Below are positions 1-10,354 of a stretch of DNA of 64,000 nucleotides, piece after piece; positions within the stretch are counted from its first letter, which is position 1; each line of letters begins with the position of its first letter. The notes beneath the pieces are model-generated. The model made no database searches. It was not told the origin of the DNA and saw only the letters and a list, made by a program, of their open reading frames with translations. Both the position numbers and the translations under genes were made by a program. Source of the stretch: Isochrysis galbana (taxonomy: Eukaryota > Haptophyta > Isochrysidales > Isochrysidaceae); assembly GCA_018136815.1 (NCBI GenBank), contig CM030934.1, positions 559,479-623,478 of the forward strand, written 5' to 3'.

Positions 1-262
1 CCTTTGGCCTACCATGCATATTCAGAGTGGTCTTGCGGTCAAAGGCATGCAAGCAGGCTCTACTCCGACTAGAGAGCGCGGCGCAGGTGCGTGGCATGGA
101 ATTTCTGACCACGTAAGACCGGCAAATATTTCTTCCGCCCGCCCACTCCCCTAGCGTCCTAGCAAAGCCTGAGCAAGGTTCCCATCGAAACCTTGGCTAG
201 CAGACGAATCCAGACTTGAGACGCACGACTACCCAGAAAGCCGATCACAGTCCGCACCGCAC
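1..262. other. Unresolved downstream part of the kinesin gene
   Basis: This stretch follows the last kinesin exon I can place and begins, on the minus strand, with its intron donor (GTGCGG). Several AG acceptors lie between 160 and 230 but none leads into an exon I can defend. The gene probably continues past the window edge. Confidence 0.4.
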
Positions 263-2894
263 CTGTGCCACCGTTTCGAGCGACCGCTTCTCTTCTGAAA
301 GCATTTCTAGCTGACGCATCGTCTCTGCATTCTCGGCAGCAAGGGCGTCGGCTTGTGCCTCGGCGCGTTCGGCAGCTTCCCGCCGCTCTTGCTCGCGTGC
401 CGATAGAGCTTCGATCTTTGAGAGGCACACAGAAGAAAGCAAGCATTCAGTCAGTTGCAGACGCGAGGAAGCTTGCGTGTGACTCAGGCGAGAGGCACCA
501 TGTGCATCCCGGCCGACCTGACCTGCGCTCTGAGCTGTGCTTCGGCATGCCGCTGCTTCGCAAGCTCAGCCTCCTGCGCAGAAGCAGCAGCGCGACTCTC
601 CTCGAGAGACATTTTGAGCTCGGCAAGACGTGCTTCTAGCGCATGCCGCCCTCCGACGGCTTCATGCACACGCGACTCCAGCTCGGCGTTGCGCCGCGCC
701 ACAGCAGCGGCCTCGCTCCCAACCGCCTCGAGCTGTTGTTTTAGAGCCTCCTTTGCCGCCTGTAGAAATCGGAGGTGGAGGGGTATAGATTTACTACAAT
801 TCTGCCGAGGCATGCAGGTGTGGGTTCGCACGATGCAAACGACAGAGTGCCCGCACGCTACACGGCATGGAGAAGCAGAGCCTTGAGTCTGCAAACCTGC
901 TCCTCTTCGAGCTGTGACTCAAGCGCGGAGGATCTTTCTAATGCGGATGCAAGCTCCGCAGCGGCATTGCGCTTTGCCTCTTTGAGAGACTCCGCGGAGA
1001 CAAAATCGCGGCGAAAGTCCTCAAATAGCGCCTACAAAGGGGATGCGAGCAAGTCAGTAGACGAACGGGAAAGACGAGCGTGTGCGTGCCAATCGACATC
1101 TAGGATTGCGGCGTCCAAGGAGGTTGACACGCTTAAGCGCGCATCGTGCTCCTCATGTGCTACGCATCCAAGGACTGGGGTCAATACGATACGTAAGAAA
1201 GTGGCGATGCGCAAAACAGTGGCGAACCATGTGCGCCGTCGCCCACCTGATATGAAAGGAGTTGCTCCCTCAGCACCTCCGCGTCCGACGCCAACGCCGC
1301 TTTGTCATCGGCCATTTGCACAAGCAAGTTTTGCAACTTGCCAACTTGGCCCGCAGCGTCGACCTGCGTGTTCTGCGTTGGTGTCAGCTTGAGCTTGGCC
1401 ACTTCGACGCCAAACATGAGGGCATCGAGTGTATCTCGTCCAGCTGCCGAGCCTTTGATCGAAACGGGAGGGGTTGAGGACACATAGGTCAACTACAAGC
1501 CCGTGGTCCAAATGCACGCCCGCGGCTCAAGAGACCCCAGGACTCTCGCCGCCTAGCCTTCGTGTGTGGACCATTCCTCACCTGGGAGGATGGGCGCTGT
1601 GACGAGGACAGCTACCACAGCCTGGCCCGCCAATGAGGGCTGAAGCAGGCGTGTGATGGCTGAGTTGCGAAAAGGAACGACGGGCTTCTTTGCGGCTAGA
1701 TCATGGACAGCCACCTGTAAGCACGTGTGAGACAAGCGATCGACAAGGAGTGCCCTCAACACGCATGCACATCTACGCCCATGCGGCACTCATCATGGGA
1801 AGCATGTGCTTCAACCCGCCCCCGTGGCAGAGCCCAATCACCTTGAGCCAATGAAGACTCTTATTGATGGCGATGCCTTGGGATACTCTCAGCTGCGTTG
1901 AATTGAGGCTGGCAGCCTCTGAACCCGCCAGATCGACGAGTGTGAGCACCCCTGCCGACGTGTCAGTGAGCGTCTCCTTATCACCGCCGTCAGCCGCTCC
2001 GCCACCAACTGTCACTAGCCGCGCTGCCTCAACGCGTAACCTCACGATGGTATGTGCACGAGATGAATAGTCGTGCCGGTAATTCGAACCCACTGTGCGA
2101 GCAGCTTTGCCGCGCTCAATTTCGGAGAAGATCTGGTCTCTTGTGCGCACTGTCACTTCACGGAGCCCATGAAATTGAAGGGAGCCCTTGTTTGAGGCGG
2201 AGCCCGTGGATCGCAGCACTACGCTCGTGCGACCGTGGAGCAGGTCGACGCATCTATGGCCACAAATTGCGGAGGCGAGAGGTAGATGTGAGTGGGCGAG
2301 TGCGCACAAGTGCAATTCAGGTTTCATACACGTGAGCTGCCCAACGTGACGAACAGCCCGCACGCGACGAGGTGAAGAACACAGGCACGAACCGTTCCTC
2401 AAGAATCTCCAGCACAGAAAGCCTAAGGGAGAAGGACGTGTCATCGCTGCGCAAGAGGATGGCCTCAAAGAGCGTCTCGATTGCTAATGGAACGATACCG
2501 GGCTCTGATCCATTGGGCGCGCCCATCATCGTATGCGTCTTGCCAGAGCCTGTCTGACCATACACCATGAGCGTGCAGTCAAAGCCGCGCAGCACATTCT
2601 CAACCGCCGCTGCATGTGCCTCGTACACCTCCTCATTAGTACATCCCGGTCCGAAAGCATGGGCAAACTGGAAGGCATGATTGCGGTAAATACACTGCCC
2701 ATCCTCCTCGAGTCGGATCGCCTCGCCGTTCACGGCGTCGGCGTCGTCAACATGCTCCACTGGAGGGCGCAGCCTTAACGACACCTTTGGAAGCGCAGGC
2801 AGTGTGTGTAGACGCGTAAGTCCACAGTACAAGGAAGCAATAGAAGGATGATTGGCACGGCTCGTTTGATTGTGCAGGTCACAGTATCAGACAT
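263..2894 (-). CDS. Kinesin motor protein with coiled-coil stalk, 8 exons, C-terminus not in window
   Basis: Microtubule motor ATPase. Exons on the minus strand are placed at 2894-2883, 2784-2393, 2253-1842, 1714-1582, 1452-1247, 1031-897, 759-523 and 415-263. All introns are about 90-215 bp with GT-AG ends, and all junctions keep frame, giving 560 residues so far. The motor domain opens MSDTVSLRLRPP at the first ATG. It carries the P-loop GQTGSGKTHTMMG, a switch I variant YSSRAHT (SSRSH in most kinesins), switch II LVDLAGSE, INKSL and VPFRNSAITRLLQPSL. From the end of exon 5 the protein becomes Ala/Glu/Leu-rich heptad coiled coil (exons 6-8). Subfamily was not assigned; the EILEERCVDLL segment is compatible with several N-terminal-motor classes. 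The tiny first exon (12 nt) is the least certain piece. Confidence 0.9.
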
Positions 2895-3099
2895 GCACGA
2901 GGGAGAGCGGAGGGAGAGGAGAGGCGGGTGAAGCCCTCTGCCCCACTAGCTGAGCGCTGTAGAGAGCAAGAGGTGAAGCTGCGACCGGCCCGCCGTGCTG
3001 CGCGGCCTTGAGCAGGCGACGTGTGAGCGCGTGTGGGTCACTGTCTTTAGCCGCTAGGTCAAGGTGTGGGGTGTTGTGGTAGGGGAGTGTGATTGGGAT

Positions 3100-3345
3100 G
3101 GAGGCGGAAGACGAGACGGGAGGGAGGGCACGAGTGGGTCGGAGGGGGAGGGAGAGGGAGAGGGAGAGGGAGAGAGGGAGAGGGAGCGAGAGCGAGACGG
3201 AGAGCGAGAGGGAGAGCGAGAGGGAGAGCGAGAGCGAGAGCGAGAGCGAGAGGGAGATGGGCGGAAGGGGCGCGGGAGGGAGGGGGGGGGGGGGCGGGGG
3301 GAGAGAGAGCACCTGCACGCGCATCGGGACGAGCGTAGAGAGAAG
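3100..3345. repeat. GA-rich low-complexity tract with G run
   Basis: Purine-rich GAGAGG/GCGAGA repeats are followed by an uninterrupted G run near 3281-3300. The tract lies upstream of the kinesin start. Its long open frames on both strands are composition artefacts. Confidence 0.9.
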
Positions 3346-3636
3346 TCGAGCCGTTAAAAGATACCGGCAGGGGGGCATTTCTCACATCGCCCTTGATATA
3401 TTTCACACTAATAGGTTACCCCCCCCCCCGGAGCCAACGCCCACTAGGAGCTATCGGCTATCGGGGCCCCCTGATAGCTATCGGGGGGAATTTTTTTCCC
3501 GATCGCCAACAGTTACACCGAGAGCTACAAATCCCCAGAGAGCTATTGGGAGATTGCTCATGGGGGCCATCCTCTACCTACCTACCTACCTACCTACGTA
3601 GAGCAGCACGAGGGAGGGGCAGTGGGGCCAAACCTA
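3346..3636. other. Non-coding, short simple repeats
   Basis: No gene is seen here. The stretch holds a C run at 3419, an imperfect palindrome around GGGGCCCC (3455-3480, CTATCGGGGC...CTGATAG) and five TACC units near 3575-3597. Confidence 0.5.
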
Positions 3637-3750
3637 GCGTCAGGTGTCAGGTTCGAAGAGCCTAACGCACCCTGATAAGAGTGACGTCAGACCTGACGTC
3701 AGGTTACAATACTAGTAATATAGAACTTAGTAGTTATAATTCAAGTACAA
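3637..3750. repeat. Dispersed palindrome-rich repeat, copy 1
   Basis: The repeat contains several TGACGTCA/CAGGT motifs (GTCAGACCTGACGTCAGG) followed by an AT-rich tail. It resembles, in inverted orientation, the stretch at 42075-42205, which has the same order of CAGGT..TCAGGT, a spacer, three TGATATCA-type palindromes and an AT-rich tail. Probably the end of an unidentified mobile element. Confidence 0.45.
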
Positions 3751-3784
3751 TGGTAGAAACTAGTTGATATAAGACCAAAAGCGT

Positions 3785-4170
3785 TCAATTATCCCCATCC
3801 CTGCTGACACCTTTCATTGACACCTGGAGGTTACTCGAGTCAACTTGACACTTCACATGTCCTGTGGTTTCCAACGCACCACAGGAGCACTTCAAGAAGG
3901 TGTGGTACTCGTCGAGTACAATCAGTCCACGAGACGCTAGTGTGGTGGACTGTATGATTTGCCCTCCTTCTTGTGCTGTGGCTGCACTGGCACGTCCCAT
4001 GGTGCAAGTGTGTGTTGTGGACAATCGCACATGGAGGCACTCGATCCGTCCGCGAGTGCGAGCCATACCAAATCGGAGAGCCCCATTGCCCACCTTGAGA
4101 CAAAATGCACAAATCACCACGGCCACGATCGCTCCGGAGATCCATCATCTTCTACTGTGAGACGTTTTCG
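3785..4170. mobile_element. Deletion derivative of the adjacent IS5-like transposon
   Basis: Positions 4024-4110 match 5280-5365 of the larger neighbour, and 4126-4180 match its right end at 6085-6165, including the terminal inverted repeat (AGATCCAT...TTCTACTGTG.GACGTTTT). The intervening transposase region is missing. Its left end was not recognised. The two related elements lie only about 110 bp apart. Confidence 0.6.
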
Positions 4171-4391
4171 CACAGACCCTATGTGTCAATTCGAAAGGCG
4201 TTCTCCTCCCAATGGGGAGAGAGGAGGCGGGGGAGGAGGAGGGGAGGGACATGTGTCCATTACTGCGGCCGATAATATGTAAAAAACGTCCCACAGTAGA
4301 AGACGACAATGGATCTTGGGCGCGGCATTAGAAGAATTTGACCGTGACGGCCGAGTACAAGTTAGATCACAAGACCTTCGGGACGCTCGCT

Positions 4392-4540
<149 letters not shown>

Positions 4541-4638
4541 CGCGCGCTGTCTGTCACTGTGGTGGACACCTCCAACCCAATCCACGACTCTGTCCACGAA
4601 GGGGGTCCCCAGCTCCACCCCCCCACACACGTTTCGTC

Positions 4639-5351
4639 ATGACTACAACGGCAGCACCACCAGACAACAGGTACGCACACACACAGGGGGGGCACAGGGA
4701 ACACACACACAGGGACACACACACACACACACACACACGAGGGAGGGGGGGGGGCACAGGACGACACAACCGACGTCACGACACGTCTCCCCCCCCTCGT
4801 GTGTGGACAGTTTCGAACGCATGAAGGAGGCGCTCCTCTACCGCATTGCACACTTGGAAGACAACTGGTTGGCTGCGACGGTGGCATTGGATGGGTGGAA
4901 CATTGATCTCCATCGACAGCTGAGAACTGGCACGATACAGATGCGGACCAAACCTTCACTTTCCCTCTTTGGTCAGCCCCGTGTGTGTGTCAATCTCCAC
5001 CATCAACTCATGATGACACGAGATGGACGACAGCCCTACTTCAGATGTATGGAGGCGGTCCACATGTGGTACACAATTGTTGAAGATTGCATACACAATG
5101 TCGTCGCAGAGCATGACCTGCAGCGTACCCTTTCCCTCTTGGCCGACAAGACGTGGTTTGAGGATTCCGTACCACCATTGCTCCCACATACCGATCCCAT
5201 CCTCAATTGGAGGGATGAGTTGAGAGAGCTCGAATCTTCTCTCCTCTCTGAGGCACCACCATTGTCGACGCATCCTCCACGCACATGGAGGCACTCGATC
5301 CGTCCCCGAGTGCGAGCTCTACCAAATCTGAGATCCCACTGCCCACCTTGA
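4639..5351 (+). CDS. Unidentified two-exon ORF carried by the IS5-like transposon
   Basis: Exon 1 is 4639-4670 (MTTTAAPPDN) and exon 2 is 4811-5351. The intron has GTACGC/GGACAG ends and contains a CA microsatellite; the junction keeps frame and gives 190 residues. I do not recognise the protein. It is Trp/His/Leu-rich with an N-terminal stretch that looks helical (MKEALLYRIAHLEDNW) and an acidic middle part. It ends about 40 bp from the end of the transposase, which runs towards it. A second, convergent ORF is common in eukaryotic IS5-related transposons (DNA-binding partner or nuclease), so an accessory transposition function is a reasonable guess only. The 3' end of this ORF is also present in the deletion derivative at 4024-4110. 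Confidence 0.5.
4674..4739. repeat. (CA)n microsatellite in an intron
   Basis: CA-rich simple repeat followed by a G run. It lies inside the proposed intron 4671-4810 of the transposon ORF. Confidence 0.95.
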
Positions 5352-5391
5352 AACAAAATGCCCTACCCGACTGCACACCATCAAGGTTCTT

Positions 5392-6124
5392 TCACGCTAT
5401 GCGGCGACTGAGCAGTCGAATGGATCCCAGCCATGTCCATGCTGCGTACGCCTGGATGGAAGCATCGTATCGCACCAAGAGGCGTTTGCACTTGTCCAAC
5501 CAAGAGAATGTTCGCTCGACGACATTTCTGCGCCGGTTGACAAGGCGGTGAGTTGTTTGCCTTCGCTTCGAGATGCGTTCCACGTACCCAAAGGACTGGA
5601 GGATGCTCCTGTTGTTCCACATACCCTTTGTCCGCATACAATGGAGTGCCTCGTCGTGGAGTTGGTGCATGTCGTAGAGTCTCTTCCACCGTGACCTGAT
5701 CTGAAACGTTGGCAGGAAAGAAGCGAAGGGAGAGTGGAATGCCGTCTTGGTCCACAAGAGCGGATACTTTGGTGGCCATCCTTCCTCGGTCGGTTGGATT
5801 CCTCCCAATACAGTCCCGTCCGTAGATGTTCTTGACAAATGTGGAATCGATGCAGTGGAATGCACCTCGTCGGGAGGTCCGTCTTCTCTCAAGCTTGAGG
5901 AGTGCTCTGTATGCTGTCTCAAAGACACCCACTCTACTCCATTTGAGGAAGGTGCCATGTACAGTGCTGTAACCGGAACCGAGGGACCTCCATGGCGCTC
6001 CAGTCCATAGGATGTGAGACATCTTGTCGAGCATTTGGTTGAGGTCAGCTCTTGGTCTACCACCAGTAAGAGGCAGTAGGGAAGTCACCGCGGCCGCGAT
6101 TGCTCCGCGTGCCCGGAGATCCAT
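5392..6124 (-). pseudogene. IS5-family DDE transposase, one frameshift
   Basis: Transposase of the IS5/IS427 type that cuts and joins transposon ends. It starts at the ATG at 6124 (MDLRARGAIAAAV) with the usual N-terminal part (GRPRADLNQMLDKMSHILWTG, PWRSL) and a GYSTVHGTFLKW motif. The DDE triad is visible: the first Asp in HCIDSTFVK, the second in YADKGY, and Glu in RRNVVERTFSWL, followed by the family signature KRLLVRYDAS. The first two acids and the Glu are in different frames, so one shift lies between about 5595 and 5630. A sequencing error cannot be excluded, because everything on both sides stays conserved. Length, about 240 residues, is normal for the family. Confidence 0.85.
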
Positions 6125-6164
6125 TGTTTTCTACTGTGGGACGTTTTCACACAGACCCTAAGAC

Positions 6165-6609
6165 CCTTCGTTCAGGCTGACGCGTCCGCGGGAGCCTTCC
6201 TCGTGAGCGATCTCCGCGGGGTCTGCGGCAGCCAGCCACCTCTGCTCTCTTTCAAAACTTTCCTCTCGACCAACTTCTCCGGATCTCCGTCTTGCCACGT
6301 GGATTGGGATAGCATGTCCTTGTGTCGAAAAAGAAAACGCACGCCGACCAAAAAAAATACCCAAATATAGATTTACCCTCGCATCTATGACCTATTACAC
6401 CAAGCTACCGTGGGAGCGGTCTTATTTTCATTTGTTTTGAGGGGGATTAGTTACAAAAAAAATCTTTTCAAAATTTTAGCTACTTGTACGGCGCGATGCT
6501 ACTCCAGGTGATGGCGATTGAACCTTTTCCATGTGTAGGCTGATGGTGATGGTGATTGAAGGCTTTTTCATCTGTGGGTGATGGTGATTGAATGCTTCTT
6601 TCTCGCCTC
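6165..6609. other. No clear gene; short tandem repeat
   Basis: Near 6170-6370 both strands have short open frames but no recognised protein. Positions 6505-6600 hold two to three imperfect units of about 38 bp built on GGTGATGGTGATTGAA. Confidence 0.4.
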
Positions 6610-7095
6610 CTAACCAGGCCAAGCAGAAACTATGAAGAACAGGCCCGGACGACAACGAAATTTCAAGACCCGAGCAGGGATCCGGAACTCAACGAGAGAG
6701 AGAAACGACAAGCCTTGCAAGAAGCTAACCAAGCCTTCACAAGGTACCCTGAGAGCCTGAGACAAGCGCACAGCGAGCGACAGGCGACTTGGCTGCTCCT
6801 TTCTCCTTTGGCCTTTGGGTCAAGATTAGCTACCCGTACCCGTACGGAGGAAACCTGGAATCTGGAATCTAACCTAACGAACAGGCTAGCAGGAACTAAA
6901 ACAAAACGAGAAGCTGAATTCTAGGTCGCTAGGGGCTAGGGACGAACCCTAGAACCCTACCAACCTAGAAGTGCCTGAGCTTCACCGTGTGGCCGCACGG
7001 CGAAGGACTTGGAGCATATGAGCATGGAAATCGCATGCTGATCTAGGATAATGCGACAACCCCCGACTAAGATCGAGACGTCTCCCGATGTCGAG
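6610..7095 (-). mobile_element. Old Gypsy LTR fragment, same family as the element at 55.8 kb
   Basis: Read on the minus strand from 7058 downward, this is a diverged copy of the LTR starting at 55767 (TGTCGCAT..., then the GTGCGGCCACACGGTGAAGCTCAGG stretch in part). Positions 7059-7095 match the last internal bases before the 3' LTR at 63686-63718. It is therefore a 3' LTR with a stub of internal sequence, broken. The many differences from the copies at 55.8 and 63.7 kb suggest it is much older than they are. Confidence 0.8.
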
Positions 7096-7104
7096 GTCAT
7101 TATT

Positions 7105-7310
7105 TGGAATTTGGTTACTTTTTTTTCGTTTTGTTGTGGGGGCCCGAAGGGGGGGTCTGAGGCACCCAATGGGCCCTGGACATGTGCTAGTTGGGTGTAT
7201 TGGGAACTTTCTACCGAAAAATCCCTCAAATTTCAAATTTCCTCAACCATGAGATGGATCTGAGATGGTCATTTTTCACCCCTAATAACAAACCCTATTT
7301 GACCGCCCTA
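7105..7310. repeat. Dispersed repeat ending in TTTGACCGCCCTA, copy 1
   Basis: This stretch aligns with 49155-49343: a shared GTTGTGGGGGC.CCG.GGGGGGTCTG core, then TTTCTACC, then CCTCAA, and the same final TTTGACCGCCCTA. The reverse of that end motif occurs twice at 29995-30037. It looks like the end of a TA-inserting DNA element. Confidence 0.5.
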
Positions 7311-7963
7311 GACTAGCCCTAGGGACAGGAGTGAACAAAAGCTAGACCTGAAACTGCACCTTTTTTCAGGAATTGGGGGAGTGGGGGAGTTGGGGAGAAG
7401 GAGTGGGGGACGGGGAAATAGAAGGGGGAGGAGGGGTAGTAGGGAGCAACGCAAATACTCTGCCCTCTGCCGTTCATATAGATATAGCGGAATTTATATA
7501 TTTTAAGAATTTATTTGTTGAAAGATAGTTGCTAGACTTTCATGTAAATGCGAACATGAAACTCACTGCGAGCAGCTGGCCTCCACCCTCGTCTTCTCAC
7601 GGTGGCAACAAACAACAAACACCCTGACCCTGGATTATCGGATAGTTATCGGTTATCGGATCGGTCGTTGCTGTTGTTATGTCATGGGCATTTCTTTGAT
7701 GCTTCGGCTGAGATCGAGACAAGCCTCAATGATCGAATACACACAACACAGTGAATCCAGCTCACATGTGGAATCCTCAGGGAGTGTCTCGACAACTCAC
7801 CATCCACGTTTGAGCTACATTGAGGGGCATAGCTAGCAGGCGACGCCCGCAATGGTTGTACCTTAAAGTTGAGCCAATTCAGCTATGGGCTCGATGGCTT
7901 GCCGTTCAAGAGGACATCCGTCTTACAGCAGAGCACCCTTGACTTGAGGCTTGAAGTCACTGT
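7311..7963. other. No gene seen
   Basis: AT-richer sequence with a G-rich patch (7375-7440) and GGATTATCGGATAG-type short repeats near 7632. It probably includes the 3' untranslated region of the cytochrome b561 gene that ends at 7964. Confidence 0.4.
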
Positions 7964-10354
7964 CTAGACCTTCGACGTGGCAGTTGGGTCGATCTCGGAG
8001 GCTTTTGCATCCGTGTGGAGCGTATTTCCTCGAGGCGTGAACAATGGCCTGGGGTCAATGGGCCGCGACAAGAATGCGGAAGAAGTAGTGCGCAGGTATT
8101 GTGGCTTCGCCTCGAACGTGAGCCCCACGGTCCGCTTGATGCCCCACGTGAGCATAATCAGAGCAGCCGTCAAAAAGATAGCATAAAGGATCACGGTAAT
8201 CGCCATGGGTGGGGGCTGAATGTCCTCGCCAACCTGGCCGTAAAAGTCTAGGTCCTGAGTTCGAACGTAGCCTGCTACAACCACATATATGGAAAGGATG
8301 ACCATTAGCAGGCCGGCTGCCCTGTGTCCCACTTCCCAGAACCGGCGGGCCCTGGACAAGCGCTCGTCATTCTTCTCTTGGCGTGGAATGCCGCGGCATG
8401 CGATCGTGAAGGCCGGCTGCAGCAGAGCAAGGAGGAGGACGACGAGGCCGACCGCCTCGTGGCCATGATTGAAATGGCTGCCAGCCGCCGTCATGCTGAT
8501 AGCAATGATGAAACCGGCCAGGGCAAAAATCACGCCGAATGCAGAGAGCCCAGCGTGGACTTTGAACCAAATGCCAGCCGAGAGCGCATAGCGCCAGCCA
8601 GTGGAGGCAGCAATCGCCGCAGGGAAGAAAAGGCCAAATGCCAATACCATACAGATTCCGTGCGCGAGATGCTTCGAGACGATGGGCAACTGTTTGGAAA
8701 GGATGAGGGTCTCCGTACTGGATGGTGCGAGCGGCGCAGGAGACGGCGTAGACACGGGTGGAGGAGGTGGCCGGAACGACGGCGACGGCGGCGATGGCGT
8801 GGGTGGCAAGGGAGATGGTGGCGTGGGCAACGCTGGTGGAGATGATGAAGGGGACGGCGACGGCGACGGTGATGAAGGAGGCGGCTTTCGGGGCGATGGG
8901 GGCGGCCTCGGTGATGAATTGAGTTGTGACGGAGATTGAAATGAGGGTGGAGGTGTTGGCGACGGTGGGTACGGTGACGGAGGCGGCGGAAACTTCGGCG
9001 ACGGTGGAGGCGGCGGCGAGGGTGAAGCTGATGGCGGCGGCGGCAAAGGTGACGCTGGATTAGGAGGCGGCACTGGCCCGGGCGAAAGAGAAGGCGGTGG
9101 TGCGGGCGGTGGCACAGGGGCAGGCAACGGATCAGGTGAGGGCGGCGGCAAAGGGGCAGGAGATGACGGCGGAGACGGCGGGCCAAGAGGCACTGGAGCT
9201 GGCGACGGAGGTGGCGGCGATGGGGGTGATGGTGTTGGCAGGAGAGGCGCTGGGGAATTCGGCATTTGGGGTGATGGAGATGGTGGCGGCGGCGACGGGT
9301 ATGACGGGACCGATGGGGGCAGGGGAGACGGCGCACTAGGAGGCATTGGAGCTGGCGAGGGAGGCGGTGGCGATGGCGATGGCAGGAGAGGCGATGGGGA
9401 AATCGGCACTGGGGGAGATGGAGATGGTGGCGGTGGCGACGGCAATGGTGGGGCCGATGGCGGCAGGGGAGACGGCGCACTAGGAGGCGTTGGAGCTGGC
9501 GAGGGAGGTGGCGGCGATGGCGATGGCAGGAGAGGCGATGGGGAAATCGGCATTGGGAGAGATGGAGATGGTGGCGGTGGCGACGGCAATGGCGGGGCCG
9601 ATGGCAGAGGGGAGGGCTCTGGCGGAAGCGTCGGGGGTGCCGGAGGCGACGGAGGTGCCGGTGACGGCGGCGGGCTAGGGGGCAATCCCGGTGATGGTGG
9701 CGGTGGAGCGGGAGGAGACGGTGACGGTGGAGGCTTGGGGGGGGGGCTTGGATGGGAACCCCACTGGAAGATGCCACCCTGTAGTTGTCGGTGGCCGAGC
9801 AGTTTAGTGGTCAATTGAACCCCGTCGTGCTGTGCTGGCTCGGAACCACAGGCAAACACCTGGAAGAGTTGTGGCGATATGCGCGTGAGGATATGCGGTG
9901 CGGGGCCGCACTGTGCATCTTGCTCGGAAAGAGTTTAACAGCGGGAATGAGGGCCCTTGGACTTACGAAGAGCCCACTATGTCCGTCTGTGGTCGCAGGG
10001 AGGTTCACCCCATCGAGGAAGCCCTCCCATGGGCCGCACAGGACGGGGTATTTGTTTGCGTCGATTCCACCCCCCATCAGCAGCTTCTTGAGACTGGTCA
10101 GTGGCATGAGGTCGTTGCGTGTGCTATCTCTCAGCACCATTGCCGCCTGCAAAGGGTGAGCACAGCGGCAACCAGGCATTGGTGTAAGGGCACGTGCAGT
10201 GTGCGTGTGGCCCTCTTGCCTGCCCGCTCGCTGCGATGTCGCGGGCCGGAAGCCTCACCAAAACGCCTCCATTCATGACCTGCACACACTGCGTCGCAGC
10301 AACGTTCTTGCTCTGGGTGAGTTGCAGCTCTCCAATGGCGCAGCGAGAGCTCAT
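7964..10354 (-). CDS. Cytochrome b561-domain membrane protein with long proline-rich ectodomain
   Basis: Predicted transmembrane b-haem electron carrier. Three exons are proposed: 10354-10259, 10146-9967 and 9859-7964 (donors GTGAGG and GTAAGT, acceptors TTTGCAG and TTCCAG). They join in frame to 723 residues. The first 110 residues match no family I know. Roughly residues 125-450 are a Pro/Ser/Ala tract (SPPPPSPSP type) like extensin or pherophorin linkers. The last 250 residues hold the b561 core: helices with the four haem-ligand histidines ([36 protein letters not shown]) and one further hydrophobic helix, then a hydrophilic tail. This layout (ectodomain, hinge, b561) is that of DOMON/b561 oxidoreductases, but no DOMON domain is convincing here. 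A second b561 gene lies at 40836-41786. Confidence 0.85.

Noticed and set aside
2070-2095. tRNA T-arm-like GGTTCGAAT strings (also at 25215)
   Set aside because: They fall inside a kinesin exon and a Copia coding region and no cloverleaf can be drawn around them.
3091-3601. Gene upstream of kinesin on the plus strand
   Set aside because: Frames consist of GA-repeat translation; no start context or motif.
8530-9777. 415-codon Arg/His-rich open frame on the minus strand
   Set aside because: Shifted-frame shadow of the proline-rich part of the cytochrome b561 protein.
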